A DNA stretch of 47,279 nt, from positions 1 through 47,279 of the forward strand of contig CAJOFD010000012.1 of NCBI GenBank assembly GCA_905233585.1, written 5' to 3'. Under the pieces are notes generated by a model that saw only the letters and a program-made list of their open reading frames with translations, did no database searches and was not told the DNA's origin. How positions within the stretch are numbered: the stretch's first letter is position 1; every line of letters begins with the position of its first letter. Of this stretch, positions 1 through 7,956 are shown piece after piece. The translations under genes and the position numbers were made by a program. Origin of the DNA: an uncultured Bacteroidales bacterium. Lineage in GTDB: Bacteria > Bacteroidota > Bacteroidia > Bacteroidales > WCHB1-69.

Positions 1-657
1 GAAATGGATATTCCTCAAGGAGTAACAACCCGATTGGCAGGTAATTATGAAGACCAGCAGGAAACTTTCCATGATATGGGCTTGCTTTTGGCTATGATTA
101 TTTTGTTGGTATATATTGTTATGGCTTCGCAATTTGAGTCTTTTTCCAAACCTGCTATTATTATGATGGCTGTACCTTTTGCTATGACTGGTGTTATTTT
201 AGCCTTGTTGATAACAAATACAACATTGGATATGATTGGGGCTCTTGGGGCTATTATGTTGGTGGGTATTGTGGTAAAAAATGGTATTGTGCTGGTGGAT
301 TATATCAATTTGATGCGAGATAGAGGTTATGAACTCTATGAGGCTATCGCTCTTTCGGGGCAATCCCGTTTGCGTCCTGTGTTGATGACAGCTGCAACTA
401 CTATTCTCGGTATGTTGCCTATGGCTTTGAGTACAAGTGAAGGTTCTGAGATGTGGATACCAATGGGTATTGTCGTTATCGGAGGGCTCTTGGCCTCAAC
501 AATTGTTACGTTGGTTATTGTTCCCGTTTTGTATGCCGTATTTAGTCGTAGAGGCGAACGTGACAAAGAAAAACAATTGAGAAAGCAATTTGTATTTTTG
601 GACAAACCTTTGCCTGAAAACTATACCAATAATGCAAATAAAATGTTAAATAATTAA
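1..657 (+). CDS. RND efflux pump inner-membrane permease, C-terminal end (partial)
   Basis: This is the last about 218 residues of an AcrB/MexB-type proton-driven RND exporter; the 5' part lies left of the window and the frame is open from base 1. The visible part holds the last hydrophobic helices of the membrane domain, with the family-typical stretches MASQFESF, GIVVKNGIVLVDYIN and RLRPVLMTAATTILGMLPMA, followed by a short polar cytoplasmic tail. Such permeases work with a periplasmic adaptor and a TolC-like channel, which would lie upstream. A small PII-like gene follows after 12 nt, probably in the same operon. The family assignment is firm. The substrate (drug or metal) cannot be read from this part. 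Confidence 0.95.
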   Translation, partial: EMDIPQGVTTRLAGNYEDQQETFHDMGLLLAMIILLVYIVMASQFESFSKPAIIMMAVPFAMTGVILALLITNTTLDMIGALGAIMLVGIVVKNGIVLVDYINLMRDRGYELYEAIALSGQSRLRPVLMTAATTILGMLPMALSTSEGSEMWIPMGIVVIGGLLASTIVTLVIVPVLYAVFSRRGERDKEKQLRKQFVFLDKPLPENYTNNANKMLNN

Positions 658-669
658 AACAGCAGTACA

Positions 670-963
670 ATGAAATCGGTAATGATAGTATTCAATCAAG
701 CAAATACAGAACGTGTATTATATCTTTTGGACCATCTGCATATTCGTGGCTATAGTTTTTGGGAATCAGTTCAAGGACGCGGTTCGCATTCGGGTGACCC
801 AAGACAAGGCACGCATACATGGCCGGAGATGAATTCTTCTGTCATCACTGTTGTTGATGATGACAAAGTGAACCCTTTGTTGGAGGCTATACAAAAATTG
901 GATGCCAGAAACGAGGAAATCGGGGTCAGGGCTTTTGTCTGGAACATTGAAGCAACGGTATAA
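670..963 (+). CDS. Small PII-like (ferredoxin-fold) protein downstream of RND permease
   Basis: A 97-residue soluble protein without signal peptide. The pattern is that of PII/CutA-like ferredoxin-fold trimers: a first strand (MKSVMIVFNQ), a helix (ERVLYLLDHL), a second strand with an exposed loop rich in Gly, Ser and His (GRGSHSGDPRQGTH), a strand (SSVITVVDD), a helix (VNPLLEAIQKL) and a last strand (GVRAFVWNIE). It starts 12 nt after the RND permease stop and is followed by a hairpin, so it looks like the last gene of the efflux operon. A role as ligand sensor or regulator of the pump is an inference from context and fold. No nucleotide-binding residues of classic GlnB (T-loop YRG..) are present. 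Confidence 0.7.
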   Translation: MKSVMIVFNQANTERVLYLLDHLHIRGYSFWESVQGRGSHSGDPRQGTHTWPEMNSSVITVVDDDKVNPLLEAIQKLDARNEEIGVRAFVWNIEATV

Positions 964-1004
964 TTTTTGACAAATAGACCTATTTTTTAGTTATTTATAA
1001 TTTG

Positions 1005-1031
1005 AAATGCACTCCCAATGGGAGTGCATTT
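1005..1031. terminator. Hairpin terminator between convergent genes
   Basis: Perfect 12-bp inverted repeat (AAATGCACTCCC and its complement) around a 3-nt loop. It lies between the end of the PII-like gene on plus and the end of the Cys-rich gene on minus. The T tracts on both sides are short, so it may serve both directions. Confidence 0.7.
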
Positions 1032-1059
1032 TGCTTATCATAAAAAATAGCTTTTCATT

Positions 1060-1590
1060 TTAACGGGTCGAATGGCTCCGTTTGATTTTTTCAAGATCTT
1101 CTTTTGTGAAAAAATGTTCAAATTCATATTCTGTTTCCAATAAGGCGTAGTAATCCAATAGTGCTGCTTTTGTGGAGAGTTTAAGCCCATGTTTTTCGAT
1201 AAGTGTCTCATATTCATTTAATTTATCTGCCAATGTGTTTGCGTAGTCTTTCCCCAAAGACCTTAGCCGTTCCTGATCCGCTTTTATCAGCATTAAAAAA
1301 TTAGAATTTAGCTGAATGACAATTTGGTCTCCAAATGCCTCTTCGGGTAATGCCGCGATACCGCATACGCCTAATCCCAAGCAGTCAGGGGTACCCAAGA
1401 AGGTACGGCCGCAGAAACATAGTCGCATATATCCGGAGCATGTTCCCTTTGCATTGATGGTCTGACAACAGATATTGCCCAATAGATTTCTTTGAATGTT
1501 GGGATTTTGGGCTGTAACAATATTTATAGTGCCAACATAAAAAACATAAAAGGCAATGCCCAACAGCATTCTGATGAATTTGTTTATCAT
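1060..1590 (-). CDS. Secreted Cys-rich protein of unknown function
   Basis: A 176-residue protein not recognised as a named family. It starts with a hydrophobic segment (residues about 7-26, ending VTAQ) that fits a signal peptide. Then follows a compact Cys-rich part (about residues 38-75: one CC pair, CFC, and further single Cys, seven in all), and a charged helical second half (about 90-170) rich in Lys, Glu and Leu. The Cys spacing suggests disulphides or metal binding in the periplasm or outside the cell. It stands alone: convergent with the efflux operon and divergent from the lipoprotein module at 1926. Confidence 0.7.
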   Translation of the reverse strand: MINKFIRMLLGIAFYVFYVGTINIVTAQNPNIQRNLLGNICCQTINAKGTCSGYMRLCFCGRTFLGTPDCLGLGVCGIAALPEEAFGDQIVIQLNSNFLMLIKADQERLRSLGKDYANTLADKLNEYETLIEKHGLKLSTKAALLDYYALLETEYEFEHFFTKEDLEKIKRSHSTR

Positions 1591-1821
1591 AAATTGAATT
1601 TTTTAATAAATTAAAGTATTACAGAAATTTATACATATTTTTTACAAAAATGTACGTTTTGATTGAAATAAAATTAACTTTTCTTGAAATTTTATTAACA
1701 ATTTATTAACAATCTGTCAATAAGATAGATGACTTGCAATATGCGGTAGATATTGGAGTGTTGTTGTTTGTTAGTTTGTTGTAAAAGAGTTTTTTTTTAC
1801 ATCTTTTTCTGTTAAAAAATT

Positions 1822-1859
1822 CTTTAGAGAGTTATATATACTTTAGAGAGTTATATATA
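1822..1859. repeat. Exact 19-bp tandem direct repeat upstream of lipoprotein operon
   Basis: CTTTAGAGAGTTATATATA occurs twice, head to tail with no spacer (1822-1840 and 1841-1859). It ends 15 nt before the -7 box at 1875, so it covers the place where the -33 element or an activator would sit. No clear TTTG -33 element is present, which fits a promoter that depends on a bound activator (inference). Confidence 0.85.
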
Positions 1860-1874
1860 TATGTCAAATTTTTA

Positions 1875-1882
1875 TATATTTG
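1875..1882 (+). promoter_or_regulatory. Promoter -7 box for the duplicated lipoprotein operon
   Basis: TATATTTG matches the Bacteroidota -7 consensus TAnnTTTG and lies 43 nt before the ATG of the first lipoprotein. It is the only promoter seen for the four genes 1926-6478, because the two modules are separated by only 19 nt. Confidence 0.6.
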
Positions 1883-1925
1883 CAAAATGAAATTAACCAT
1901 ATTTTTAATTTAAAATTTATTTAAA

Positions 1926-2402
1926 ATGAAAAGACTAATTTCTTTTACAAGTGTTCTTGCTATAGCAAGTGTAGTATTGGTTGCCTGCCAAAAAGAGGTT
2001 TCAACTTTTGAAGAGCAACAAGATGTCCAAAATAATGTTTCACAAATTAAAATTCACAAAGATGGAGATGATGAGTGGGAGTTTAATATAGAAGATTCAT
2101 TATCAACGGAATGGGTTTTATCTACGTATTTTTTCTATTCAGATGACCCTGAAAATTATTTTTTAGATGAGGATTTAAATACGTATTATTTTGCTTTCCC
2201 TCCAATTTTTGACCAACCGATAGGTGATGGGGGCGTAGATTGGATACAAGGTGGTAAGCATGTTATATGTAGGGTGAAAGATGGAGGAACTAATTGTGGA
2301 AGAGTTTGGGTTGATGTAAATGGAGTAGATAACGAAGGTGTTTATTATAGAGACCCTGTTTCTGACACTTGTTATATTGATATGTCTTGGCATTTAAGAT
2401 AA
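1926..2402 (+). CDS. Small lipoprotein, copy 1 of duplicated module
   Basis: A 158-residue lipoprotein of unknown function. The N-terminus is a type II signal peptide with lipobox LVAC (Cys 21). The mature part has an acidic, Tyr/Phe-rich body and a C-terminal motif shared with the paralogue at 4218: NCGRVWVDVNGVD, then EGVYY and a final SW-LR. Two Cys (in HVICRV and NCGR) are conserved in the copy and could pair. The stop is 11 nt before the start of the large lipoprotein, so the two are translationally close and probably act together at the envelope. No known domain is recognised. Confidence 0.8.
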   Translation: MKRLISFTSVLAIASVVLVACQKEVSTFEEQQDVQNNVSQIKIHKDGDDEWEFNIEDSLSTEWVLSTYFFYSDDPENYFLDEDLNTYYFAFPPIFDQPIGDGGVDWIQGGKHVICRVKDGGTNCGRVWVDVNGVDNEGVYYRDPVSDTCYIDMSWHLR

Positions 2403-2413
2403 TAGATAATATT

Positions 2414-4198
2414 ATGAAAAAACATTTGTTTTTATTTACTATGTTTATTGTTTGTTGGCATTTTGTATCATGTCAATCCAATAAAACATTCAAAACATAC
2501 GAGTATGATATAGAACAGCAGCAAAACGAAAGTTATGTTCATTTTTCGGACTTCTTATTTATGCATCCGGAACCATTTTTTCGATGGATGGAACCTCGTA
2601 CATGGCGATATATAAACGATACAGCATATTATATTGCCTCAGATAATGGTAAATATGATACCATATATATTTATAATACTAAAACTTATCAAACAACCAA
2701 AATACCATTAACACAAATAGATAATCAGGATACTGTTTCTCTACAACGTGGAGAGAATATAAGACAAGTATTAAGAAAAAAGACTTTTGATGTAGTGTAT
2801 TATCATACCATAGATTCTATTTTTCTCTTTTATGATAGATATGATGTAGCAAGGTGGCATGCAACACAATCCAATCCAGCAGATTTTATCTTAATAGATG
2901 CTCAAGGAAATATTAAAGGAGAATATAGTTTAGACCAATTGGATGATATTTATTTTGAGGGTGATAGCCATGGTAAACGTTTTTGTGATGCTATGGATAT
3001 TGTTGGGAATAGGATTATTGGCAATGAGATATTATTAAAAACATACATTCGTGCTAAAAATGATAGTATAAAAGTAGAATTTAATCCACCAAGAGCTTGC
3101 TTGTACAATTTGCAGACAGGAGCATGTCGTTTGTTGAATATTCATACCCCCCAAGCATTTTTAGGTAAGACTTATTTTGATAATAGAAGCGGATATTGGT
3201 TGGTGCGAAAAGACGATAAAGAACTTTTCGTATTTTATGAATATTCGCCTGAAATATATCGCTATGACTTTGAAAAAGATACTTTAGTACATTACAATAG
3301 TCATTATGACAATGTTTTTGTTAATATAGATTCTGCTTCTATACGAGACAATAAACCTATCATGTTCTCCCGATTCTGGGACCCTGTGTGGTTGCCTGCT
3401 GAAAATTGTTACGTACGCAGAATTTCCATTCTTTCTTATAAAAACTTTAGACCATGGTCGGAACTCTATCAAGTGTTAGACTCCAAATTCCAACACAAAG
3501 GCTATATTGTTAGAAAAAATAATAAAATACCATATCTATATGGGAATGAATTGGTGTTAAGGCATAAACAAGAGAAAGCAACACTATCTTTGCAGATAAA
3601 TGAAACTAGAAACATGTCCAAGGATTTGTGCAATGAAGAAACAGCGGTACGGCAGGATAAATATGATGCTTATACCATACATTTGAAAACTCCGACAAAG
3701 AAGCAACGTCTTGCCCAAGTGGAAAAGGAATATGACAGCCCCCAAGCGGATATGCCTAAAGATACCATTCATTCCATGAGTGTTTATTTTGATTCATTGC
3801 ATGTTCCCAAAAGACCGGCTCTGGGGCTTATTGTCAATATGAAACATCCTTGTAGTAGTTGCTATTTATATATTTTTTCCACTTTGAAAGAAAATCAAAA
3901 ATTATATGAAGAGAACGATATTTATGTCATCTTCTATGACCCTGCAGGCACTCAAGCTATGGATTCTTTCCTTAAAAATTACGGACTTGAAAATGCCAAA
4001 TGTGTACTCAAAGATACCAATATGTTGGATAGGGTGGATATTATAGACTATGGTTATTTTGGTAATCAACAATATATTTTGGTCAATTATTTGATGTCGG
4101 GCAACATGTCGGGTACGATAACATGCTCTTTCGATATGTTACAAGCCTATTGGGAGCAAGCTGTAAAAGATTTTCTCGAAAAGAAACAACAAAACTAA
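2414..4198 (+). CDS. Large lipoprotein with propeller-like body and thioredoxin-like CSSC domain, copy 1
   Basis: The start is put at the ATG 11 nt after the preceding stop because it opens directly into a lipoprotein signal (MKKHLFLF, lipobox FVSC, Cys 20); an upstream in-frame ATG would overlap the previous gene. The 594-residue product has a long beta-rich region (about 30-390) with repeated Tyr/Asp-containing strands such as NGKYDTIYIYN and EYSPEIYRYDFE, like the 6-bladed propeller lipoproteins of Bacteroidales (DUF4221/BF3164 type; tentative). After a variable linker comes a domain with PCSSC (Cys 480, Cys 483) in a strand-loop-helix setting, as in thioredoxin-like folds. A redox or sensing role in the periplasm is inference. 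Its paralogue follows at 4691. Confidence 0.75.
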   Translation: MKKHLFLFTMFIVCWHFVSCQSNKTFKTYEYDIEQQQNESYVHFSDFLFMHPEPFFRWMEPRTWRYINDTAYYIASDNGKYDTIYIYNTKTYQTTKIPLTQIDNQDTVSLQRGENIRQVLRKKTFDVVYYHTIDSIFLFYDRYDVARWHATQSNPADFILIDAQGNIKGEYSLDQLDDIYFEGDSHGKRFCDAMDIVGNRIIGNEILLKTYIRAKNDSIKVEFNPPRACLYNLQTGACRLLNIHTPQAFLGKTYFDNRSGYWLVRKDDKELFVFYEYSPEIYRYDFEKDTLVHYNSHYDNVFVNIDSASIRDNKPIMFSRFWDPVWLPAENCYVRRISILSYKNFRPWSELYQVLDSKFQHKGYIVRKNNKIPYLYGNELVLRHKQEKATLSLQINETRNMSKDLCNEETAVRQDKYDAYTIHLKTPTKKQRLAQVEKEYDSPQADMPKDTIHSMSVYFDSLHVPKRPALGLIVNMKHPCSSCYLYIFSTLKENQKLYEENDIYVIFYDPAGTQAMDSFLKNYGLENAKCVLKDTNMLDRVDIIDYGYFGNQQYILVNYLMSGNMSGTITCSFDMLQAYWEQAVKDFLEKKQQN

Positions 4199-4217
4199 AT
4201 CTTGTATTCAAAAATAA

Positions 4218-4682
4218 ATGGGAATGAAAGGTGTAAAAATTTTTAGTGTTGTTTTTGTGATTGCAAGTCTGGTGTTGATAGGTTGCCAAAAAGAAGTTTC
4301 AACTTTTGATGAGCAACAAGATGTTCAAAAAGATGTTTTACAAATTAAAATTCATAAAAATGGATATGATTCATTGATTGAAAATCCTATAGAATGGGGT
4401 TTTTCTACCTATTTTTTTTATTCAGATGATTCTGAAGGACCTTTTTATGATGTGGAAGATAATGTGTATATGTTTGATATGGCTCCTATTTATGAGCCTA
4501 CTATAGGTCAGGGTGCATTATCTTCTATAGATTCAGTTTATCATGTTGCGTGTGATGTCTCTAATGGAGGAAATTCTTGTGGTAGAGTTTGGGTTGATGT
4601 TAATGGAGTCGATAAAGAAGGTGTTTATTATAAAGATATGAATGAAAGATATTATATAGATTTATCTTGGAAGTTAAGATAA
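4218..4682 (+). CDS. Small lipoprotein, copy 2 of duplicated module
   Basis: Paralogue of the lipoprotein at 1926 (154 residues). The first 45 mature residues are nearly the same (CQKEVSTFDEQQDVQ, QIKIHK), the middle has diverged, and the end again shows NSCGRVWVDVNGVD and EGVYY. The lipobox is LIGC (Cys 23, or Cys 21 if translation begins at the second ATG at 4224). The gene starts 19 nt after copy 1 of the large lipoprotein and ends 8 nt before copy 2, so all four genes form one tight operon. Confidence 0.8.
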   Translation: MGMKGVKIFSVVFVIASLVLIGCQKEVSTFDEQQDVQKDVLQIKIHKNGYDSLIENPIEWGFSTYFFYSDDSEGPFYDVEDNVYMFDMAPIYEPTIGQGALSSIDSVYHVACDVSNGGNSCGRVWVDVNGVDKEGVYYKDMNERYYIDLSWKLR

Positions 4683-4690
4683 TAGATAAG

Positions 4691-6478
4691 ATGCTAAAAA
4701 AGTTATTTCTATTTATTGGACTTGCGACTTGTTGCTATTTTGTATCTTGTCAATCCAACAAGACATTCCAAACATATGAGTATGATATAGAGCAGCAACA
4801 AAACGAAAGTTATGCTCATTTTTCAGATTTTTTAGAATTTCATCCAGATCCGATTTTTCAATGGATGGAACCTCGTACATGGCGATATATAAACGATACA
4901 GCATATTATATTGCCTCAGATAATGGTAAATATGATACCATATATGTTTACAATACAAAGACATATAAGACAACTAAAATTCCTTTAACTCAAATAGATA
5001 GTAGAGATACTATCTATTTACAAAGAGGCGATGGAATACGGCAGGTTTTAAGAAAAAAGGATATTAGTTCAGTCTATTACCATACGCCAGATTCTATTTT
5101 TCTATTCTACGACAGACATGATGTTGTAAGGTGGAAGACCACACAAGCCCATCCTGCAGATTTTATTTTAATAGATACTCAGGGTAATATCAAGGGAGAA
5201 TATAGTTTGGACAAATTGGATAATATTTATTTTGCTGGCGATAGAACGGGTAAGCGATTCTGCCATGCCTCAAAAATGATAGGTAATCGTATTGTCAACA
5301 ATGAACTATTGTTGCATGTTTATACGTATTATGATAGTGATACTATAGAAATAGAATATAATCCACAATGTGTATGTTTGTACAATTTGCAAACAGGCGT
5401 ATGTCGTTTGTTGAATATTCGTACTCCAAATACCTTTTTTAATAAGGTATATTTTGAACATAGAAGTTGCTATTGGATACTTCGAGCAGAGTCTAATGAT
5501 TTATTTGTTTTTTATGAATATTCGCCAGAAATATATCGTTATGATTTTGAAAAAAACACTTTGGTGCCTTACAATAGCCATTATGACAATGTTTTTGTCA
5601 ATATGGATTCAGCGTCTATGCGAGCAGGAAAGCCCACTATGATTGCCCGATTTTGGGAGCCCGTTTGGTTGCCTGCCGAAAACTGCTATGTTCGCAGAAT
5701 TTCTATTCTTTTGTATAAGAATTTTGCTCCATGGTCAGAACTATATCAAGTATTGGATTCAAAATTTCAACATAAAGGCTATATAGTTAGAAAAGACAAT
5801 AAATTGCCATATTTGTATGGTAATGAATTGTGCTTTAGGACTAAGCATGAAGACATTACTTCCTTGACACCAGAAAAAAACACCAATCGTCCTATTGATG
5901 ATTGTAGCGGAATATTACAAGATAGGAAAGAGGGCTATAGTATACATTTGAAGTCAAAGCCACAGAAAATAAATCTTGCACAAGTAGAAAAAGAATATGA
6001 TAGACCTAAAGTGGATATGCACAAAGATACGCTTCATTCAATGAGTGTTTATTTTGATTCTTTGCATATACCCAAAAGACCAGCCTTGGGGCTTATTGTC
6101 AATATGAAATATCCTTGTAGTAGTTGTTATTTGTATATTTTTTCCACTTTGCAAAAAAATCAAAAATTATACGAAGAGAACGATATTTATTTTATTTTTT
6201 ACGATCCCACGGGGACTCATGCGATGGATTATTTCCTAAAAAAATATGGGTTAGCAAATACTAAATGTGTGCTCAAAGATACCAATATGTTAGATAGGGT
6301 AGATATTGATGGTTATGGTTATTTTGGTAAACAACAATATATTTTGGTCAACTATTTGATGGAAGGGGAAAAGTCGGGTACTATAACATGTTCATTTGAT
6401 ATTCTTCAAGTCTATTGGGAGCAAGCCGTAAAAGATTTTCTTGAAAAGAAAAAGACTAATAATATACCTAAAGAATAA
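4691..6478 (+). CDS. Large lipoprotein with propeller-like body and CSSC domain, copy 2
   Basis: Paralogue of the gene at 2414 with the same layout (595 residues). The start is placed at the ATG that opens the lipoprotein signal (MLKKLFLF, lipobox FVSC). Most of the propeller-like part and the C-terminal thioredoxin-like domain (PCSSC, Cys 476 and Cys 479) align with copy 1 without gaps; only the roughly 50-residue linker just before the LAQVEKEYD segment is strongly different. This points to constraint on both folded parts and free drift in the linker. It is the last gene of the operon. Function unknown. Confidence 0.75.
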   Translation: MLKKLFLFIGLATCCYFVSCQSNKTFQTYEYDIEQQQNESYAHFSDFLEFHPDPIFQWMEPRTWRYINDTAYYIASDNGKYDTIYVYNTKTYKTTKIPLTQIDSRDTIYLQRGDGIRQVLRKKDISSVYYHTPDSIFLFYDRHDVVRWKTTQAHPADFILIDTQGNIKGEYSLDKLDNIYFAGDRTGKRFCHASKMIGNRIVNNELLLHVYTYYDSDTIEIEYNPQCVCLYNLQTGVCRLLNIRTPNTFFNKVYFEHRSCYWILRAESNDLFVFYEYSPEIYRYDFEKNTLVPYNSHYDNVFVNMDSASMRAGKPTMIARFWEPVWLPAENCYVRRISILLYKNFAPWSELYQVLDSKFQHKGYIVRKDNKLPYLYGNELCFRTKHEDITSLTPEKNTNRPIDDCSGILQDRKEGYSIHLKSKPQKINLAQVEKEYDRPKVDMHKDTLHSMSVYFDSLHIPKRPALGLIVNMKYPCSSCYLYIFSTLQKNQKLYEENDIYFIFYDPTGTHAMDYFLKKYGLANTKCVLKDTNMLDRVDIDGYGYFGKQQYILVNYLMEGEKSGTITCSFDILQVYWEQAVKDFLEKKKTNNIPKE

Positions 6479-6528
6479 AATTAAACAACTGTTTATCATT
6501 GTGTTATAATATATGTTGTATTTTAATG

Positions 6529-6559
6529 TTGTTTTGCATTGTTTTTTTGTGTATCTTTG
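6529..6559 (+). promoter_or_regulatory. Promoter of rplY
   Basis: TTG (6529-6531), a 20-nt spacer and TATCTTTG (6552-6559) match the Bacteroidota -33/-7 pattern. The box lies 32 nt before the rplY start. Confidence 0.65.
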
Positions 6560-6591
6560 CAGTTTGTTAAATATAAATAAAAAATAAGGAA

Positions 6592-7173
6592 ATGAAATCA
6601 ATATCAATGAGCGGTTCTCTTAGAGAGAACGTAGGGAAAAAAGATGCTAGAACACAGAGAGCATCGGGTATGATACCATGCGTTATGTATGGTGGTGGAA
6701 ATCAACTGAATTTCCTTGTGCCAGAAACTTCTTTCAAAAATTTAATCTATACGCCGGAAGTTTGCTATGCTGTTATTGACATTAACGGTGTTGAACACAA
6801 GGCTATCGTACAAGAAATACAATTCCATCCTGTTACGGATAAAATTTTACATGTGGATTTCTTGGAAGTTGTTGACGGCAAACCTATCAATATTGCTATT
6901 CCTTTGCAGGTTAGCGGCAATTCTCCTGGTGTTATGCGTGGAGGTAAATTGTCTAAACGTGTACGTAAATTGAAAGTTTCAGGTTTGTTGGAACATATTC
7001 CTGAAAATATTACGGTAGATATTAGCGGTTTGGATATTTTGGACAGCATACGTGTAGAAGATATTAAGATAGACAATGTACGTATTACAGAAAATCCTTC
7101 CAAAGTAGTGGTTACTGTTATGACATCACGTAATGTTGATGAAAGTGCTCCTGCTGAAACTGCTGAAGCGTAA
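6592..7173 (+). CDS. rplY: 50S ribosomal protein L25/general stress protein CTC
   Basis: A 193-residue protein of the long, two-domain L25 (CTC) family, which binds 5S rRNA in the large ribosomal subunit. The N-terminal 5S-binding domain carries RENVGKKDARTQRASGMIPCVMYGG, a strong family signature written here as one block of the start. The second half (about 100-185) is the TL5-type C-terminal beta domain (LQVSGNSPGVMRGGKLS, HIPENITVDISGLDI). The start ATG follows an A-rich leader and a clear promoter. The gene is monocistronic, ended by the hairpin at 7214. In many bacteria pth follows; here it does not. Confidence 0.97.
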   Translation: MKSISMSGSLRENVGKKDARTQRASGMIPCVMYGGGNQLNFLVPETSFKNLIYTPEVCYAVIDINGVEHKAIVQEIQFHPVTDKILHVDFLEVVDGKPINIAIPLQVSGNSPGVMRGGKLSKRVRKLKVSGLLEHIPENITVDISGLDILDSIRVEDIKIDNVRITENPSKVVVTVMTSRNVDESAPAETAEA

Positions 7174-7213
7174 AAGTGTTTTGTGTCATATAATAAGTTA
7201 AATTATTAAACAA

Positions 7214-7238
7214 AAAGAGCGGCTTTTAGCCGCTCTTT
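7214..7238. terminator. Terminator shared by rplY and the convergent lipoprotein
   Basis: Inverted repeat AAAGAGCGGCT/AGCCGCTCTTT with a 3-nt loop, followed on plus by a T-rich stretch and preceded by an A-run that gives Ts on minus. It can terminate both rplY and the minus-strand gene at 7262. Confidence 0.85.
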
Positions 7239-7261
7239 CTTTTCTTTCTTTATTTGTGTTT

Positions 7262-7861
7262 TTATTGTAGAGTAGGGATTGTTCCGCTTGGAATAGCTCC
7301 TGTCCATGTTGCTGTTAAAGACTTGCTTTCATCATCTGTCCAATTGATAGTGATGGTGTAAGTGTCGCCCTCTTTTTTCACAACAACATCGCCTGCATAT
7401 TTATTTGATTTTTGGAATATTTGACCGCGTGCAGGAACACCACCTTCATGTCCAAAGAAATATCCAGCGATACCGTGAGTATTCAAATAGGTGAAATCTT
7501 CGGCATTGGTATTATGTGTGTAGGTACCGGCCTGTAAGGTTTCACTAGCAGAAAATAGTCCTATTTTAATAAAATGTAAAGTGTCATAGTAAGATGATCC
7601 TTCATAATCTATTTTTACTATTTTATACAAGGCTACTTCAATGTAATTGGTTGGAATTGCTTGTCCCTGATAGGTCTTTCCATTGTTGTGTTGTACTGCC
7701 GTAGTCAGTTCAAAGGTTTCATTGTTATAAGTCATGGAACCACCGGTTACAACTTCAGATTTGCTGTCATCTTTCTTTTCTTCATCTTTTTTGCTGTCCT
7801 TTTTGCAAGAACAAAATGCTACTACTGATACAGATAGCATGATAAATAAAAACTTTTTCAT
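7262..7861 (-). CDS. Lipoprotein of unknown function
   Basis: A 199-residue lipoprotein with lipobox FCSC (Cys 19), then a highly charged Lys/Asp/Glu linker (about 20-38) that would hold it off the membrane. The rest is beta-rich with many Thr, Tyr and Gly (for example TYNNETFEL, LQAGTYTHNTNAEDFTY, DTYTITINWTDDESKSLTATWTG), typical of the small beta-sandwich lipoproteins of Bacteroidales. No conserved catalytic motif is seen. It has its own promoter box and shares a terminator with rplY. Confidence 0.75.
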   Translation of the reverse strand: MKKFLFIMLSVSVVAFCSCKKDSKKDEEKKDDSKSEVVTGGSMTYNNETFELTTAVQHNNGKTYQGQAIPTNYIEVALYKIVKIDYEGSSYYDTLHFIKIGLFSASETLQAGTYTHNTNAEDFTYLNTHGIAGYFFGHEGGVPARGQIFQKSNKYAGDVVVKKEGDTYTITINWTDDESKSLTATWTGAIPSGTIPTLQ

Positions 7862-7902
7862 TTTGTCTAAAATTTAAGTTAAAAATATAGTTAATTATTT
7901 TG

Positions 7903-7910
7903 CAAAGATA
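7903..7910 (-). promoter_or_regulatory. Promoter -7 box of the lipoprotein at 7262
   Basis: On the minus strand the sequence reads TATCTTTG, 41 nt before the start codon. A TTG 17 nt further upstream could be the -33 element, slightly closer than usual. Confidence 0.55.
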
Positions 7911-7956
7911 ATCATTTTTTTTAAATGCAAGAAAAAATGCAAAAAAATGCTTTTTT

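Larger units (their letters stand above)
1591..1925. other. AT-rich divergent intergenic region
   Basis: No ORF or RNA gene is seen in this 335-nt stretch between the minus-strand Cys-rich gene and the plus-strand lipoprotein. It is extremely A/T-rich and holds the 19-bp tandem repeat and the promoter box listed separately. The 5' end of the minus-strand gene must also be driven from here, but I found no clear TAnnTTTG box on that strand. Confidence 0.6.
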
